DNA of 64,000 bases from Paludibacter sp963678465 (GTDB taxonomy: Bacteria > Bacteroidota > Bacteroidia > Bacteroidales > Paludibacteraceae): assembly GCA_963678465.1 (NCBI GenBank), contig OY782858.1, positions 1,116,001 through 1,180,000 on the forward strand, given 5' to 3'. The first letter of the stretch is position 1; each line of letters opens with the position of its first letter. The notes under the pieces are model-generated. The model did no database searches. It was not told where the DNA came from and saw only the letters and a program-made list of their open reading frames with translations. Both the position numbers and the translations under genes were made by a program. Below, one piece after another: positions 47,136 through 56,812 of the stretch.

Positions 47136-47458
47136 ACCTGTGCAATCCACAGTTTAAAAGGTTCTGCTTTGGGTGAGGGGATGGATTGAATAAGTCGGAA
47201 AAGCTGATCGGTATTTGCAATATCTGTTAGTCGCATTTTACCATCGGGAGCTTTCATTTTCAACTGTCCGATTTTTTCGGACAGTTCACTTCCCTCTAAT
47301 TTTAGCTTCTTTTTCAGATCGTTCCAGTATTTACGTGGACGATCGGTGTCTGTCAATACTTCGACTACATCCACTATAGAAAAATACCATTCTTCATTTT
47401 CTTCGTCCCAAACGGTACGAACTTTCTTTTCATCAAACAGTTGAATTTGTGATTTCAT
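46409..47458 (-). CDS. Bro-N domain fused in frame to a transposase C-terminal part
   Basis: This 349-residue reading frame joins about 107 residues of a BRO-family N-terminal domain (VWDEENEEWYFSIVDVVEVL, then LFRLIQSIPSPKAEPFKLWI) to the IS transposase from ADRKEK onward. The join is at about 47135 and keeps frame. BRO-N domains occur in phage antirepressors and in stand-alone Bacteroidota proteins; here the usual continuation after LWIAQV is lost. The fusion retains the transposase's last two acidic motifs but not the first, so transposase activity is not expected. It is probably a deletion product; whether it is expressed is unknown. Confidence 0.8.
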   Translation of the reverse strand: MKSQIQLFDEKKVRTVWDEENEEWYFSIVDVVEVLTDTDRPRKYWNDLKKKLKLEGSELSEKIGQLKMKAPDGKMRLTDIANTDQLFRLIQSIPSPKAEPFKLWIAQVADRKEKTIAGRLVRELERNLSPDSRYQSDIDLFKRILNQKKSDKNKIYSVHEPDVQCISKGKEHKKYEFGNKVSIIYTQTTGVIIGALGFRNPYDGHTIEPALEQTERLLGKRTLKTLIGDRGYKGKRQINDTTIEIPKPFNNRKQSQYQQNKLKKQFRKRAAIEPINGHLKTDHRLNRNFYKGITGDNINVMLATAAFNFKRMMNKWKSSFGLEFKIQIVDLIKAMFYQINNNIIRKWAF

Positions 47459-47539
47459 AAGTAAATATCTTATAGATTATCCAATTTAAAGAACAATAAT
47501 TTGGGTTGGTTTATACACAGCAAATATAGTGAATAATTT

Positions 47540-48095
47540 TCTCCTGAAAACAAAAAAATGTTTCAGGTTCCGGGTTCCGTGATTTGAGATTTGAAGATTT
47601 GAAGATTTGAAGATTTTGCACTTCGGATGTGTTTCTCATTTAATCCCGCGACCAACAGTCATTTGCCTTGGTTCAGCGTTTCGTGTTCCGGGTTTCGTGT
47701 TTCGTGTTTTGGGTTCCCTGATTTGAGATTTGAAGATTTTGCACTTCGGATGTGTTTCTCATTTAATCCCGCGTCCAACAGTCTTTTGTCTTGGTTCTTG
47801 GCTCTTGGTTCTGAGTTTCGGGTTTATCTCCCTTTGGTCGATGACCGTTGGTTCGGGTTTCGGTTCAACAGTTTTTCGTTTCGGGTTCGGGAGGCAGTTG
47901 ATAATTATTAATTTGAAAATTTGAAAATTTGTCCCAAAAGCTTTCGGGATCGAGAATTTGAAGAGGGACTGTAAGAATTTAAATTTAGTTCTGAGTTTTG
48001 GCTGGAGGCTCTTGACTTTCTTTTGTCTTTGTTCTTTGTTCTTTGTTCTTTTGACTGAAGTCAAAAAGACCGGGGACTGGCGACTGTAGACTTAT
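47540..48095. repeat. Wordy G/T-rich intergenic repeats with a tandem duplication
   Basis: The words are those of the repeats at 3340-3640 and 8682-8775: TTTCGGGTTCCGGG, GGTTTATCTCCCTTTGGTCG (47821-47840), CCAAAAGCTTTCGGGAT and CTTTGTTCTTTGTTC. A unit starting GATTTGAAGATTTTGCACTT and running to ATTTAATCCCGCG occurs twice, about 120 bp apart (47605-47652 and 47729-47772). No protein is plausible. Confidence 0.75.
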
Positions 48096-48111
48096 TACCA
48101 CAATGATTATC

Positions 48112-50880
48112 TCAATTTACTCTGGTTCGTTTAATATAATCCGTTGGGCTTTCGTTGAAGTATTCTTTGAAACATTTCGTAAAATAGGATGGTGATGAGA
48201 AGCCAGTATCGTAGGCAATTTCTGAAATGGATTTTTCTGAATTAATCAACAATTGCTCAGAAGCTTTCAAACGAATAATTCTTACTAATTCATTTGGCGC
48301 ATAGTTTGTAAGAGATTTAATTTTCCGATACAGTTGGACCCGTGAAAGCCCTAAGCTCTTCCCTATCTCATCCACATTCAAGTCGGTATCAATAAGGCGT
48401 TCTTCAATTAACTTGCGGAATTTGGTAATAAATGATTTATCTATTTCGCCCACACTCTCCTTCCTTTCACCAAAAGTGAGGTTTTTTTGGAAGTAATCTT
48501 TAATTTTTTCGCGATTCTCAATTAACTTACGTACTCTGATCTTCAACAAGTGTTCATTGAATGGTTTTGGAATATAGGCGTCCGCTCCACTTTCAAACCC
48601 AATTGCACGTTGCTCGTCAAGAGAATATGCCGTGAGAAGAATCACCGGAATATGACTTGTAGATAGATTATCCTTTATTTTTTTACAAAGTTCAAAGCCA
48701 TCCATTACATCCATTTGAACATCGCTTATAATAAGCTCCGGTACAAATTTCATAGCTTTCATCAACCCAATCTGACCATTCTGAGCTTCGATTATTTCAT
48801 AACTATCCATCAATATACTCTTAATATAGACCCGCACATCGATATTGTCTTCCACTAAAAGCACTAATGGTTTATTTGTCTGCAAATTAGCATCTGTTTC
48901 GGTTTCATTATCAACATCCAGTATCATCATGTTTTCCTGACGGCCTACTAAAGATTTCATAGTTGGGTATTGCTCAACTATTTGAATTTCTTTTTGTTTG
49001 TAAGGAAAAAGCACAATGAATTTTGTACCTTTTCCTTCCACACTTTCTAAAGTTATCTCACCATTATGTAATTCAACAAGTACTTTGGTTAAATGCAAAC
49101 CGATTCCAGAACCCAGCACTCTGTCATCAACTTTGTAAAAACGCTCAAAAACGCTATGCATGTGATTTTCAGGAATACCAGCTCCATTATCAGAAACAGT
49201 TATTTGTGCAAACGCCTCATTATTTCTCAATAATTTAGACAAATGGACATCTATTCTTCCATTTTCCGGTGTAAATTTAAACGCATTAGATAGAAGATTA
49301 TAACAGATTTTTTCCATTTTATCCGAATCAAACCATAAGGTGTAATCTTCATCTGTAGCTTTAAAAGAAAAATGTATGTGTTTCCTTTTCCCATATTCTA
49401 CAAATGAATCACAAATTTCAGCAACATAACTTTTTAGATCAGTCAATGTGAAGAACATTTGCATCTTTCCGTTCTCGTATCTTCTGAACTCTATAATCTG
49501 GTCGATTAGTTTTAGCAATACATGAACATTTTTGCGCATAAGTTGAATGAGACGTTTTCCGTTTGGACTCAATGTCTCTTTTTCATTTAAGCTATCAAGT
49601 GGACCCAGAATCAGGGTTAACGGTGTGCGGAATTCATGGGAGATATTTGTAAAAAAGACGAGTTTTGCTTGCGTAGCCTCTTCCAGATTTTTGGAGAGTA
49701 CTATCAATTGATCCCGTTGCTCTGAAAGTTCTTCCTTTTGTTTACTGATGGCAATATTATTCTGTTTCAGCTCCTCGTTGACCTTATTTTTGTGTCTGTA
49801 CAAACGAAGCAGGAGTATTAATAAAACAGTAATAAGAAATAAAACAGCAAATGAAAGAAAGAGTAAGTTCTGTTGTGTGCTGAACTTAGCCAGATTTTGA
49901 TTTAATACCGTATTCAATTGACCTATACGATTTTGATGTTGTATAATCTGGTCGGTCTGTAGTTTCAATACCCTTGCATTCGTTCTGTCGACAACAGCAG
50001 TATAAAGAAGATTGTCCCTATCATAAGGCTCGTTGTTCAAAATACGAACTGCTATCTGAATTGCTTTCTCACCTCCGGTAGGATAAATGAAAGTAGCATC
50101 AATAACACCATTCAACACTTTTTGAATTCCACCATCTGCACCCGGAAGCGCATCAATACCCAACAGAATTGGTTTCTTAATCCCGCTAGTAGCTGATATT
50201 GCTTCGCGGGCACCAATTGCCATTTCGTCGTTTTGCGCAAAAACAAGATCAATTGGAATCTTGGATTGTAAGGCTTCGGTCATTTTTTCTCTGGCCTGGT
50301 TGCGTAACCAATCACCATTAGACTTATTTACGACTTTAATTTCCGGATATTTCCCAATGACACTCATAAATCCATTGTGACGCTCTGACGCAGGAGTCGA
50401 GCCATTCAGTCCACAAATTTCGACAACATTACCCTTCCCATTCAGTAGATTTACAGCATATACGCCCACTTCTTTCCCTATTTGAAAATTATCAGCTCCA
50501 ACAAACGCGGTATATTTTCCGGAACTAATTTTTCGATCAATTAATAATACCGGGATGCCCGCCAGCATGGCCTTTTCAATTACAGGAGTCAGCGGAATAG
50601 CTTCATTTGGAGAAACAATAATCAAATCAACCTGATCTGCAATAAAGCTTTCAATATCACGAATCTGTTGTTGATTACTGTCGTGCGCAGTTTTCATCTT
50701 AATTTCGATGCCGGAATTGAAAGAAGCCTCACGTATCATTTCGCTATTCATGGTGCGGCGCCAAGCATCGTCGCTACACTGCGAGACACCAATTACTTTG
50801 ATTTTATTTACATTGTCGGTAGTACAAGAAATAAAAGCAAAAAGCAAAAAAGGAAGAAATAATATGGAAGTATGTTTCAT
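48112..50880 (-). CDS. Hybrid two-component system sensor/regulator with sugar-binding domain (fructose type)
   Basis: It has 922 residues from the ATG at 50880. A signal/anchor segment precedes a LacI-type periplasmic binding domain (about 30-310: VIGVSQCSDDAWRRTMNSEM, VFAQNDEMAIGAREA). A membrane segment follows (about 338-358), then a histidine kinase (NISHEFRTPLTLILGPL; DNGAGIPE), a receiver (LLVEDNIDVRVYI; ISDVQMDVMDG; KPF) and a C-terminal AraC HTH. The architecture is that of BT1754 of B. thetaiotaomicron, which binds fructose and activates the levan PUL. Placement at the end of a matching locus supports the same role. Confidence 0.93.
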   Translation of the reverse strand: MKHTSILFLPFLLFAFISCTTDNVNKIKVIGVSQCSDDAWRRTMNSEMIREASFNSGIEIKMKTAHDSNQQQIRDIESFIADQVDLIIVSPNEAIPLTPVIEKAMLAGIPVLLIDRKISSGKYTAFVGADNFQIGKEVGVYAVNLLNGKGNVVEICGLNGSTPASERHNGFMSVIGKYPEIKVVNKSNGDWLRNQAREKMTEALQSKIPIDLVFAQNDEMAIGAREAISATSGIKKPILLGIDALPGADGGIQKVLNGVIDATFIYPTGGEKAIQIAVRILNNEPYDRDNLLYTAVVDRTNARVLKLQTDQIIQHQNRIGQLNTVLNQNLAKFSTQQNLLFLSFAVLFLITVLLILLLRLYRHKNKVNEELKQNNIAISKQKEELSEQRDQLIVLSKNLEEATQAKLVFFTNISHEFRTPLTLILGPLDSLNEKETLSPNGKRLIQLMRKNVHVLLKLIDQIIEFRRYENGKMQMFFTLTDLKSYVAEICDSFVEYGKRKHIHFSFKATDEDYTLWFDSDKMEKICYNLLSNAFKFTPENGRIDVHLSKLLRNNEAFAQITVSDNGAGIPENHMHSVFERFYKVDDRVLGSGIGLHLTKVLVELHNGEITLESVEGKGTKFIVLFPYKQKEIQIVEQYPTMKSLVGRQENMMILDVDNETETDANLQTNKPLVLLVEDNIDVRVYIKSILMDSYEIIEAQNGQIGLMKAMKFVPELIISDVQMDVMDGFELCKKIKDNLSTSHIPVILLTAYSLDEQRAIGFESGADAYIPKPFNEHLLKIRVRKLIENREKIKDYFQKNLTFGERKESVGEIDKSFITKFRKLIEERLIDTDLNVDEIGKSLGLSRVQLYRKIKSLTNYAPNELVRIIRLKASEQLLINSEKSISEIAYDTGFSSPSYFTKCFKEYFNESPTDYIKRTRVN

Positions 50881-50977
50881 TATATGAGATAATTTGGGTG
50901 AAAGGTCAGCACTCAATTTGCATTCAAAAATAATGAATTATTTTTATAAAGGTCAACACTTGTATTTTATTTCAACA

Positions 50978-51013
50978 ACAAAACGATCGAACTATAAAAT
51001 TCGACCGTTTTGT
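50978..51013 (-). terminator. Hairpin after the fructokinase gene
   Basis: ACAAAACGATCGAA pairs with TTCGACCGTTTTGT (13 of 14) across an 8-nt loop just past the fructokinase stop and before the HTCS start. Confidence 0.6.
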
Positions 51014-51024
51014 AGATATGACAT

Positions 51025-51915
51025 TTATTGTTGCTTTTTAACCCTCGAAAGCAGGTTTTCGGGTAGAATAGGCATTGCACCATGCTGTGTACATACAAAA
51101 GCTGAAACATCAACTGCAATTTGATGCGCATTAGAAATACTTTGACCTCCAAGTAGTGAGGACACAAATGCAGCTGTAAAGGAGTCGCCTGCTCCAACCG
51201 TATCGGCTACTTCAACGATAGGGGTTGGTTTGAATGATGTTTCATTTTTTGTTACCACATAACTTCCTTCAGTACCTTTGGTCAACACTACTATTTCCAG
51301 GTTAGAGCTATGTAGTAATTGATTACATATTTCTAATTCGCTTTTCGACTCCCAGCCAAACAACTTTCCAACAATCACAACTTCGTCATCGTTTATTTTC
51401 AGAACATTACATCTATCCAGCGCATGTTCGATCAGTTCTAATGTATAAAAGTGTTGACGAAGATTGATGTCAAATATTTTTAAGGCAGTTTCAGGAACGC
51501 AATCCAAAAAGCGATTAATTGTCGCTCTTGAAACACTGTTGCGCTGAGCTAATGATCCGAAACAAACTGTCTTGGTTTTACGTGCCAGGGCTTCCATTTC
51601 TTCTGTAAATGGTATATTATCCCAAGCCACATTTTCGCAAATTTCGTATTCGGGGATACCATTTCCTGATAGCGTGACTTGAACCGTACCCGTAGCATAA
51701 GGAGTTGTTTCAATCAAATACTTTAATTTTTTCTTACTAAGGCAGCTTATAATTTCATTGCCTAACTCATCGCTACCAATAGCACTAACAGCATAGCCAT
51801 CATAGCCAAACTGTGAAACATGATACGCAAAATTTGCCGGTGCACCACCCATCACCTTGCCTGTTGGGAACACATCCCATAAAATTTCTCCAATACCTAC
51901 AATAACGTTTTCCAT
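51025..51915 (-). CDS. Fructokinase, PfkB family
   Basis: This 296-residue cytoplasmic sugar kinase has the N-terminal GEILWDVFPTGKVMGGAPAN (about 8-30) and the C-terminal PfkB signature ADTVGAGDSFTAAF (about 240-253) with the catalytic Asp. It phosphorylates fructose brought in by the neighbouring porter. It lies about 40 bp after the MFS gene on the same strand. It corresponds to BT1757 in the B. thetaiotaomicron levan locus. Confidence 0.92.
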   Translation of the reverse strand: MENVIVGIGEILWDVFPTGKVMGGAPANFAYHVSQFGYDGYAVSAIGSDELGNEIISCLSKKKLKYLIETTPYATGTVQVTLSGNGIPEYEICENVAWDNIPFTEEMEALARKTKTVCFGSLAQRNSVSRATINRFLDCVPETALKIFDINLRQHFYTLELIEHALDRCNVLKINDDEVVIVGKLFGWESKSELEICNQLLHSSNLEIVVLTKGTEGSYVVTKNETSFKPTPIVEVADTVGAGDSFTAAFVSSLLGGQSISNAHQIAVDVSAFVCTQHGAMPILPENLLSRVKKQQ

Positions 51916-51954
51916 GATTTTTCTCTAAATAGTAAATGACAAAATTGTCAATGA

Positions 51955-53295
51955 TTATAGTCCCAGTTCTTTTTCAATTTGTTCCAACGATTTTCCTTTA
52001 GTTTCAGGAATCCAGAATTTTACAAAAACAAACGCAAGAATACTAAATACTCCAAAAATTCCAAATAGATATTGTAATCCTAACGCTCCATGAATTACCG
52101 GTGCAAAATACACGGTGAGGAAAGTACACAGCCAACTGACCGCTGTTGAAAAAGACATGGCCAAGCCTTTAATACGGTTCGGATAAATTTCGGAAATAAT
52201 AACCCACATAACCGGGGCAAATGAAGCAGCAAAGAATGAAATATACACCAACAAAGCAATCAATACTCCTGTTCCGTTTTGCAATGGTTTTGCAAACTCT
52301 AAAGTAAGATAAGCCAAAGACGCAATCATGCCCACTGCACCCCAGAGTAACAATGTTTTGCGTCCTCGCTTATCTACCAACCACAACGCCACAATTGTCA
52401 TCAAGAAGTTAACTAAACCTACAATCATAGCCTGCATCACTGAATCACTTTTTACTGAACCTGCGGCCTGAAAAATATCGGGCGCAAACATAATTACCGC
52501 ATTTATTCCTGTTATTTGCTGCAAAGCAGCTATAATAGTACCAATTAAAACAATTTTTCCTGTTTTGCCTCTGAACAATTCACCCACCGACATTTTTTCC
52601 TTTTTTTGTTCTGCCAATAAGGTGCTTTCCATTTCGGGTAATTCCTCTTTAACTAATGCTACTCCTCCAATACTGGTAAGAATCTTAATCGCTTCGTCTT
52701 TTTTGCCATGAGCCAATAACCAACGTGGACTTTCAGGAAATTTCACAATCAGAAAGAACAAAAAGAAGACACCAAAAACACCCGGCACTGCCAACATATA
52801 ACGCCAGCTATTCTCACCAAAACCGATTAGAAAATAATCGAAAATATAAGCCAACACGATACCAATAGTAATGGCAAACTGATTAAAAGAAACCAAACGA
52901 CCACGATTATGTGCCGGTGCAATTTCCGAGATATACATGGGTGCAACCACAGATGTAGCACCTACAGCTAAACCAGACAAAACCCTTAAAATGGTTAGCA
53001 TGGTAGCCGATTCAGAGAAAGCACAGCCAAAAGCCGAAATGATGTATACAACAGCTGCAAAAATCATTACATTTTTACGACCGTACTTTTCGGTGAAACT
53101 TCCTGTAAAAAGTGCACCCACCAAACAGCCTACTGTAAGCAAAGCTGCTACTGTACCTAAACCACTATCCGAGAGCGAAAATTCACCTTTAATCATATCC
53201 ACCGCACCTGAAATTCCGGCCATATTCAGCCCGAAAAGCAACCCACCATTGATAGCTACAAAGGTTATCCAATATAAATATTTGTTATTTGACAT
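51955..53295 (-). CDS. MFS sugar porter, probable fructose transporter
   Basis: This 446-residue protein has 12 predicted membrane helices and sugar-porter motifs: FTEKYGRKNVMI in loop 2-3, PESPRWLLAHGKKDEA after helix 6, VDKRGRKTLLL in loop 8-9 and the C-terminal PETKGKSLEQIE. It moves fructose across the inner membrane. It starts 9 bp after the GH32 gene and corresponds to BT1758. Confidence 0.92.
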   Translation of the reverse strand: MSNNKYLYWITFVAINGGLLFGLNMAGISGAVDMIKGEFSLSDSGLGTVAALLTVGCLVGALFTGSFTEKYGRKNVMIFAAVVYIISAFGCAFSESATMLTILRVLSGLAVGATSVVAPMYISEIAPAHNRGRLVSFNQFAITIGIVLAYIFDYFLIGFGENSWRYMLAVPGVFGVFFLFFLIVKFPESPRWLLAHGKKDEAIKILTSIGGVALVKEELPEMESTLLAEQKKEKMSVGELFRGKTGKIVLIGTIIAALQQITGINAVIMFAPDIFQAAGSVKSDSVMQAMIVGLVNFLMTIVALWLVDKRGRKTLLLWGAVGMIASLAYLTLEFAKPLQNGTGVLIALLVYISFFAASFAPVMWVIISEIYPNRIKGLAMSFSTAVSWLCTFLTVYFAPVIHGALGLQYLFGIFGVFSILAFVFVKFWIPETKGKSLEQIEKELGL

Positions 53296-53304
53296 TGTAT
53301 TGAT

Positions 53305-55071
53305 TTATTTGATATTAGAAATTATAATATTTTCTATTTTAAGGTCACCTTCACCCGAGAAAAATTGGAGAGTGTTCATTATTTCTGTTGGAAAAAATAA
53401 AGTTGTCATGGTGACTTCTCCTTCATTGATAAATATCTCAGCAGATGATTTATCAACCAGCAAACGAATGCGATACGCATCTTTTACGACTATTGGAGCT
53501 GTTCCTCCCGATTTGAACTTTACATTGAAATCGATCTTTCCGCTTTTCTCCCTGTCTACCGTTAGCTTTTGGGTATTCAAGTCAAACGAGAATTTCAAAT
53601 TTTCTGCTTTAGAATTTTTTAACTCAAAACCAAAATTCTTGTTCTGTAGTGGTTTTAGCGTCATTTCAATCTCGTACGCACCTTTATTTTCAGGAAGCAA
53701 TTCTTTTATAGAAAATTCCTTTGTAATTATCTGATCAGAAATTGTTCTGCTTACTCCTCTTAAAGCATTCACCTCTTTAGTTGGAAATCCTTTTAAAATC
53801 ATATGCTTTCCATTACTCGACAAAGTCAATTCGCGAGGTGTCGTATTAGCACTTCTAAAATTCAATGTTGGTACATGTTCGGCATAATCCCAATTGCTCA
53901 TCCAACCCATAAAAATTTTTCGACCATCATTAGCGGCAATATTGCTAAAAGTAACGCCTGCGTAATTATCACGCCCATAATCAATCCAAAGCGGATAAGG
54001 AAGATGATCGGCAATAAATTCCTTGCCATTGAAAGTACCGATAAAATACTGAGTTGCCGAACCGCCGTTAGGTCCGCCGGGATTGATACTTACCAGCAAC
54101 ACCCATTTGGTTTTTCCTTCGTAAGTCAGCGGGAATAAATCCGGACACTCCCAAACACCACCATGTGCTCCCATACCATTGCCGAATTCACTTAACTTCG
54201 TCCAGTCTTTCAGGTTTGGCGAGCCATAAAAAGTAATGGTTTGTTTAGTAGCCAGCGTCATAACCCATTGGTTGGCGGCTTCGTTCCATGATACTTTTGG
54301 ATCTCTAAAATCGGGTATACCCGGATTTGCAATCACGGGATTTTTATCATACTTTGTAAAAGTGCGCCCTTTGTCGGTACTGTAAGCTATGGACTGAGCC
54401 TGCACTTTTCCAGCACTGGTATAAATAGCCACCATTGCATTTTTTCCAAAACCGGCTGTATTATTCACGTCAATTACGGCGCTTCCTGAAAAAATATCGC
54501 CTAAACTATCCGGTGTAAGCGCTGTTGGCAAATAAGTCCAGGAAGTAAGATCGGTACTCACTGCGTGACCCCATGACATATTCCCCCACATTGAACCATA
54601 AGGGTTATATTGGTAAAAAAGGTGGTATTCACCGTCCAGATAGACCATTCCGTTGGGATCGTTCATCCATCCATGTTCAGGGCTGAAATGAAATTGAGGA
54701 CGAAATTTTTCGTTGTATTCAAATTCAAATTTATCCGACTGTTTCACTTTTTTTATACCTAGAATAGATTCCTTTATTTCAGGATAGGAAAGTGTTACTG
54801 TCTGACCTTTCCATTTTTTCACATCAAGTGACACCCAGTAATCAATTTTATTTACAGCCAAATGAACATTGTGTGTCGATTGTGTGGTTGGATTGGCTGT
54901 TTCTACAAGCATCTTTATTCCTGGTGCTTTTTCTTCGACCGGAATGAGGATATAAGATGATTGTATTTGGTAATCGACAGATATATTCTCGTCTATCGAT
55001 TTCTTTTGAGAGCTGCAACTCATATTTATCAACAAAAGTGCAACTAAAATGGAGTAGATTGATTTTTTCAT
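53305..55071 (-). CDS. GH32 fructan hydrolase, lipoprotein
   Basis: This 588-residue protein has a lipobox NMSC (Cys19). An N-terminal beta domain (about 30-110) precedes the GH32 five-blade propeller with nucleophile Asp in WMNDPNG (about 135-141), FRDPKV (about 255-260) and acid/base Glu in WECPDLF (about 308-314). A C-terminal beta-sandwich ends it. It releases fructose from levan or inulin oligosaccharides, probably in the periplasm. It is a close paralogue of the broken GH32 gene just upstream. Confidence 0.93.
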   Translation of the reverse strand: MKKSIYSILVALLLINMSCSSQKKSIDENISVDYQIQSSYILIPVEEKAPGIKMLVETANPTTQSTHNVHLAVNKIDYWVSLDVKKWKGQTVTLSYPEIKESILGIKKVKQSDKFEFEYNEKFRPQFHFSPEHGWMNDPNGMVYLDGEYHLFYQYNPYGSMWGNMSWGHAVSTDLTSWTYLPTALTPDSLGDIFSGSAVIDVNNTAGFGKNAMVAIYTSAGKVQAQSIAYSTDKGRTFTKYDKNPVIANPGIPDFRDPKVSWNEAANQWVMTLATKQTITFYGSPNLKDWTKLSEFGNGMGAHGGVWECPDLFPLTYEGKTKWVLLVSINPGGPNGGSATQYFIGTFNGKEFIADHLPYPLWIDYGRDNYAGVTFSNIAANDGRKIFMGWMSNWDYAEHVPTLNFRSANTTPRELTLSSNGKHMILKGFPTKEVNALRGVSRTISDQIITKEFSIKELLPENKGAYEIEMTLKPLQNKNFGFELKNSKAENLKFSFDLNTQKLTVDREKSGKIDFNVKFKSGGTAPIVVKDAYRIRLLVDKSSAEIFINEGEVTMTTLFFPTEIMNTLQFFSGEGDLKIENIIISNIK

Positions 55072-55177
55072 TTTTTTGAATTTATTTTTTTACTGTACAA
55101 AAATAGAAGTTGATGTGTGTTTCGGCTGTCAAATTTATTGCATTAACGTGTAATTTTGATACAATGTAGCTGACCAT

Positions 55178-56787
55178 TTATTCCCATATACTATTAAACG
55201 TGCGAAATTTTGTGTTTACATGGCTATTATTACTTTCAACGGTCAATACATCATAGAGCGACGATGGAAAAACAAGATTCGTTAGTGAAACGGCTCCATC
55301 GTTTACAAAGATTTCAACTGATGACTGATCCACATAAATATCCAGTTTAACGGGATTTGTGTTTCCAAAAACCGGCGATTCGGAGTTATCTGAAAATGCA
55401 TCAGCAAAGTTAACAATACCGGAATCGGATCTTTTGAAAATTAATTTCCGCGCATCGATAGTTATACTGCAAAATTCATTTTTTGAGTTTGACAGTTTCA
55501 AAGAAAGCGTTTCTGAATCGGATGTTTTCCCGATCAGTTGGAGTTGATAAGCTTTTTTATTGTTCAAATTCAGCGCAACTGTTTTTGAAGTAAAAGCTTC
55601 ATCAACAATTGTTTTCCAATCATTGGCTATTGATTCTATTTCGCTTACCACCTTATTCTTCAACAGGAAATATCCCTCCGGATGCATTTCCAAATTGAGC
55701 TCACGCACCAGCGTCATGCTTCCACGCGCACCTTTCGGAGCGATATTGAAAACGGGTATGTTATTAGCATATTGCCAGTTATTCATCCAACCAATGTGTA
55801 AACGCCGACCATCATTTTCAGGGATATTGTCCCATTCACTCCGGCATAATTATCTTTTCCATAATCGAGCCACAAAGGATAGGGAGCATCCTCAGCAGTA
55901 AAATTTGTTCCGTCAAAGTTCCCAATAAAGTACTGCGTTCCTGTACCTCCGTTTGGAGCTCCGGAATTACTAACCAACAATACCCACTTTTTCCCGTTTT
56001 CTGTGCTCAGGGGGAATAAATCGGGACATTCCCACACACCTCCATGCGAGCCAATGCCATTGCCAAATTCGCTCAGGCGAGTCCAGCTTTTCAGGTTGGC
56101 CGATCCGTAAAAGCTAATGGTTTGATGAGTGGCCAATGACATGATCCATTGGTTCGATTCGTTGTGCCAAAACACTTTAGGATCGCGAAAATCAGCAATT
56201 CCCGGATTTGCCAGTGCCGGATTAGCGCTGTATTTTGTAAAAGTGCGTCCTTTGTCGGTGCTGTAAGCAATAGATTGAGATTGCACTTTACCGGCACTTG
56301 TATAAATTGCCACCATTGCATCTTTGCCAAAACCTGCGGTGTTATTTTTATCAATTACTGCACAACCCGAGAAAATATCTCCCAGGTGATCAGGCATTAA
56401 TGCCACATTCAATTGTTTCCAGTGCATCAAATCAGTACTTATGGCATGCCCCCAACTCATATTTCCCCATACTGCACCAAGTGGATTATGCTGAAAAAAC
56501 AAATGATATTCTCCATCAAAGTAAACCAATCCGTTGGGGTCGTTTATCCAGTTTCGCTTCGCTGAGAAATGTATTTGTGGTCTGTACTTCTCACGATATT
56601 CATTATTGACTGTTCCCTCTATTGGCTCAACTGTATCGCAGGAAACGAATGAGACAAAAACTACAGAAATAACTATCAGTCGAATGAATTTTTCACAATG
56701 GCTGATCACTAATTTCCCAAAAGTGATAGTGCTTTTGTTCAGCAAACTCATAATTATTGTATTACTATTCATGTGTTTTTGATTCAT
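55178..56787 (-). pseudogene. GH32 fructan hydrolase gene split by a frameshift
   Basis: The N-terminal part (55783-56787) carries the signal region, WINDPNG, FRDPKV and WECPDLF and ends out of frame after NYAGVNGTISLK. The C-terminal part (55178-55786) continues in another frame from GWMNNWQYANN through the beta-sandwich. Between them, about 55826-55840, the other frame reads WDNIPENDGRRLHIGWM, so a single missing base would restore one protein of about 535 residues. All three catalytic residues are in the first part. It is a tandem paralogue of the GH32 at 53305-55071. A sequencing error or a recent mutation would both explain it. Confidence 0.88.
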
Positions 56788-56812
56788 TTATTCTGGGTAA
56801 CTCAACCGAAAT

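Noticed and set aside
55178..55786. Stand-alone small fructan-binding protein
   Set aside because: It is the C-terminal part of the frameshifted GH32; it begins in the middle of the GWMNNW motif.
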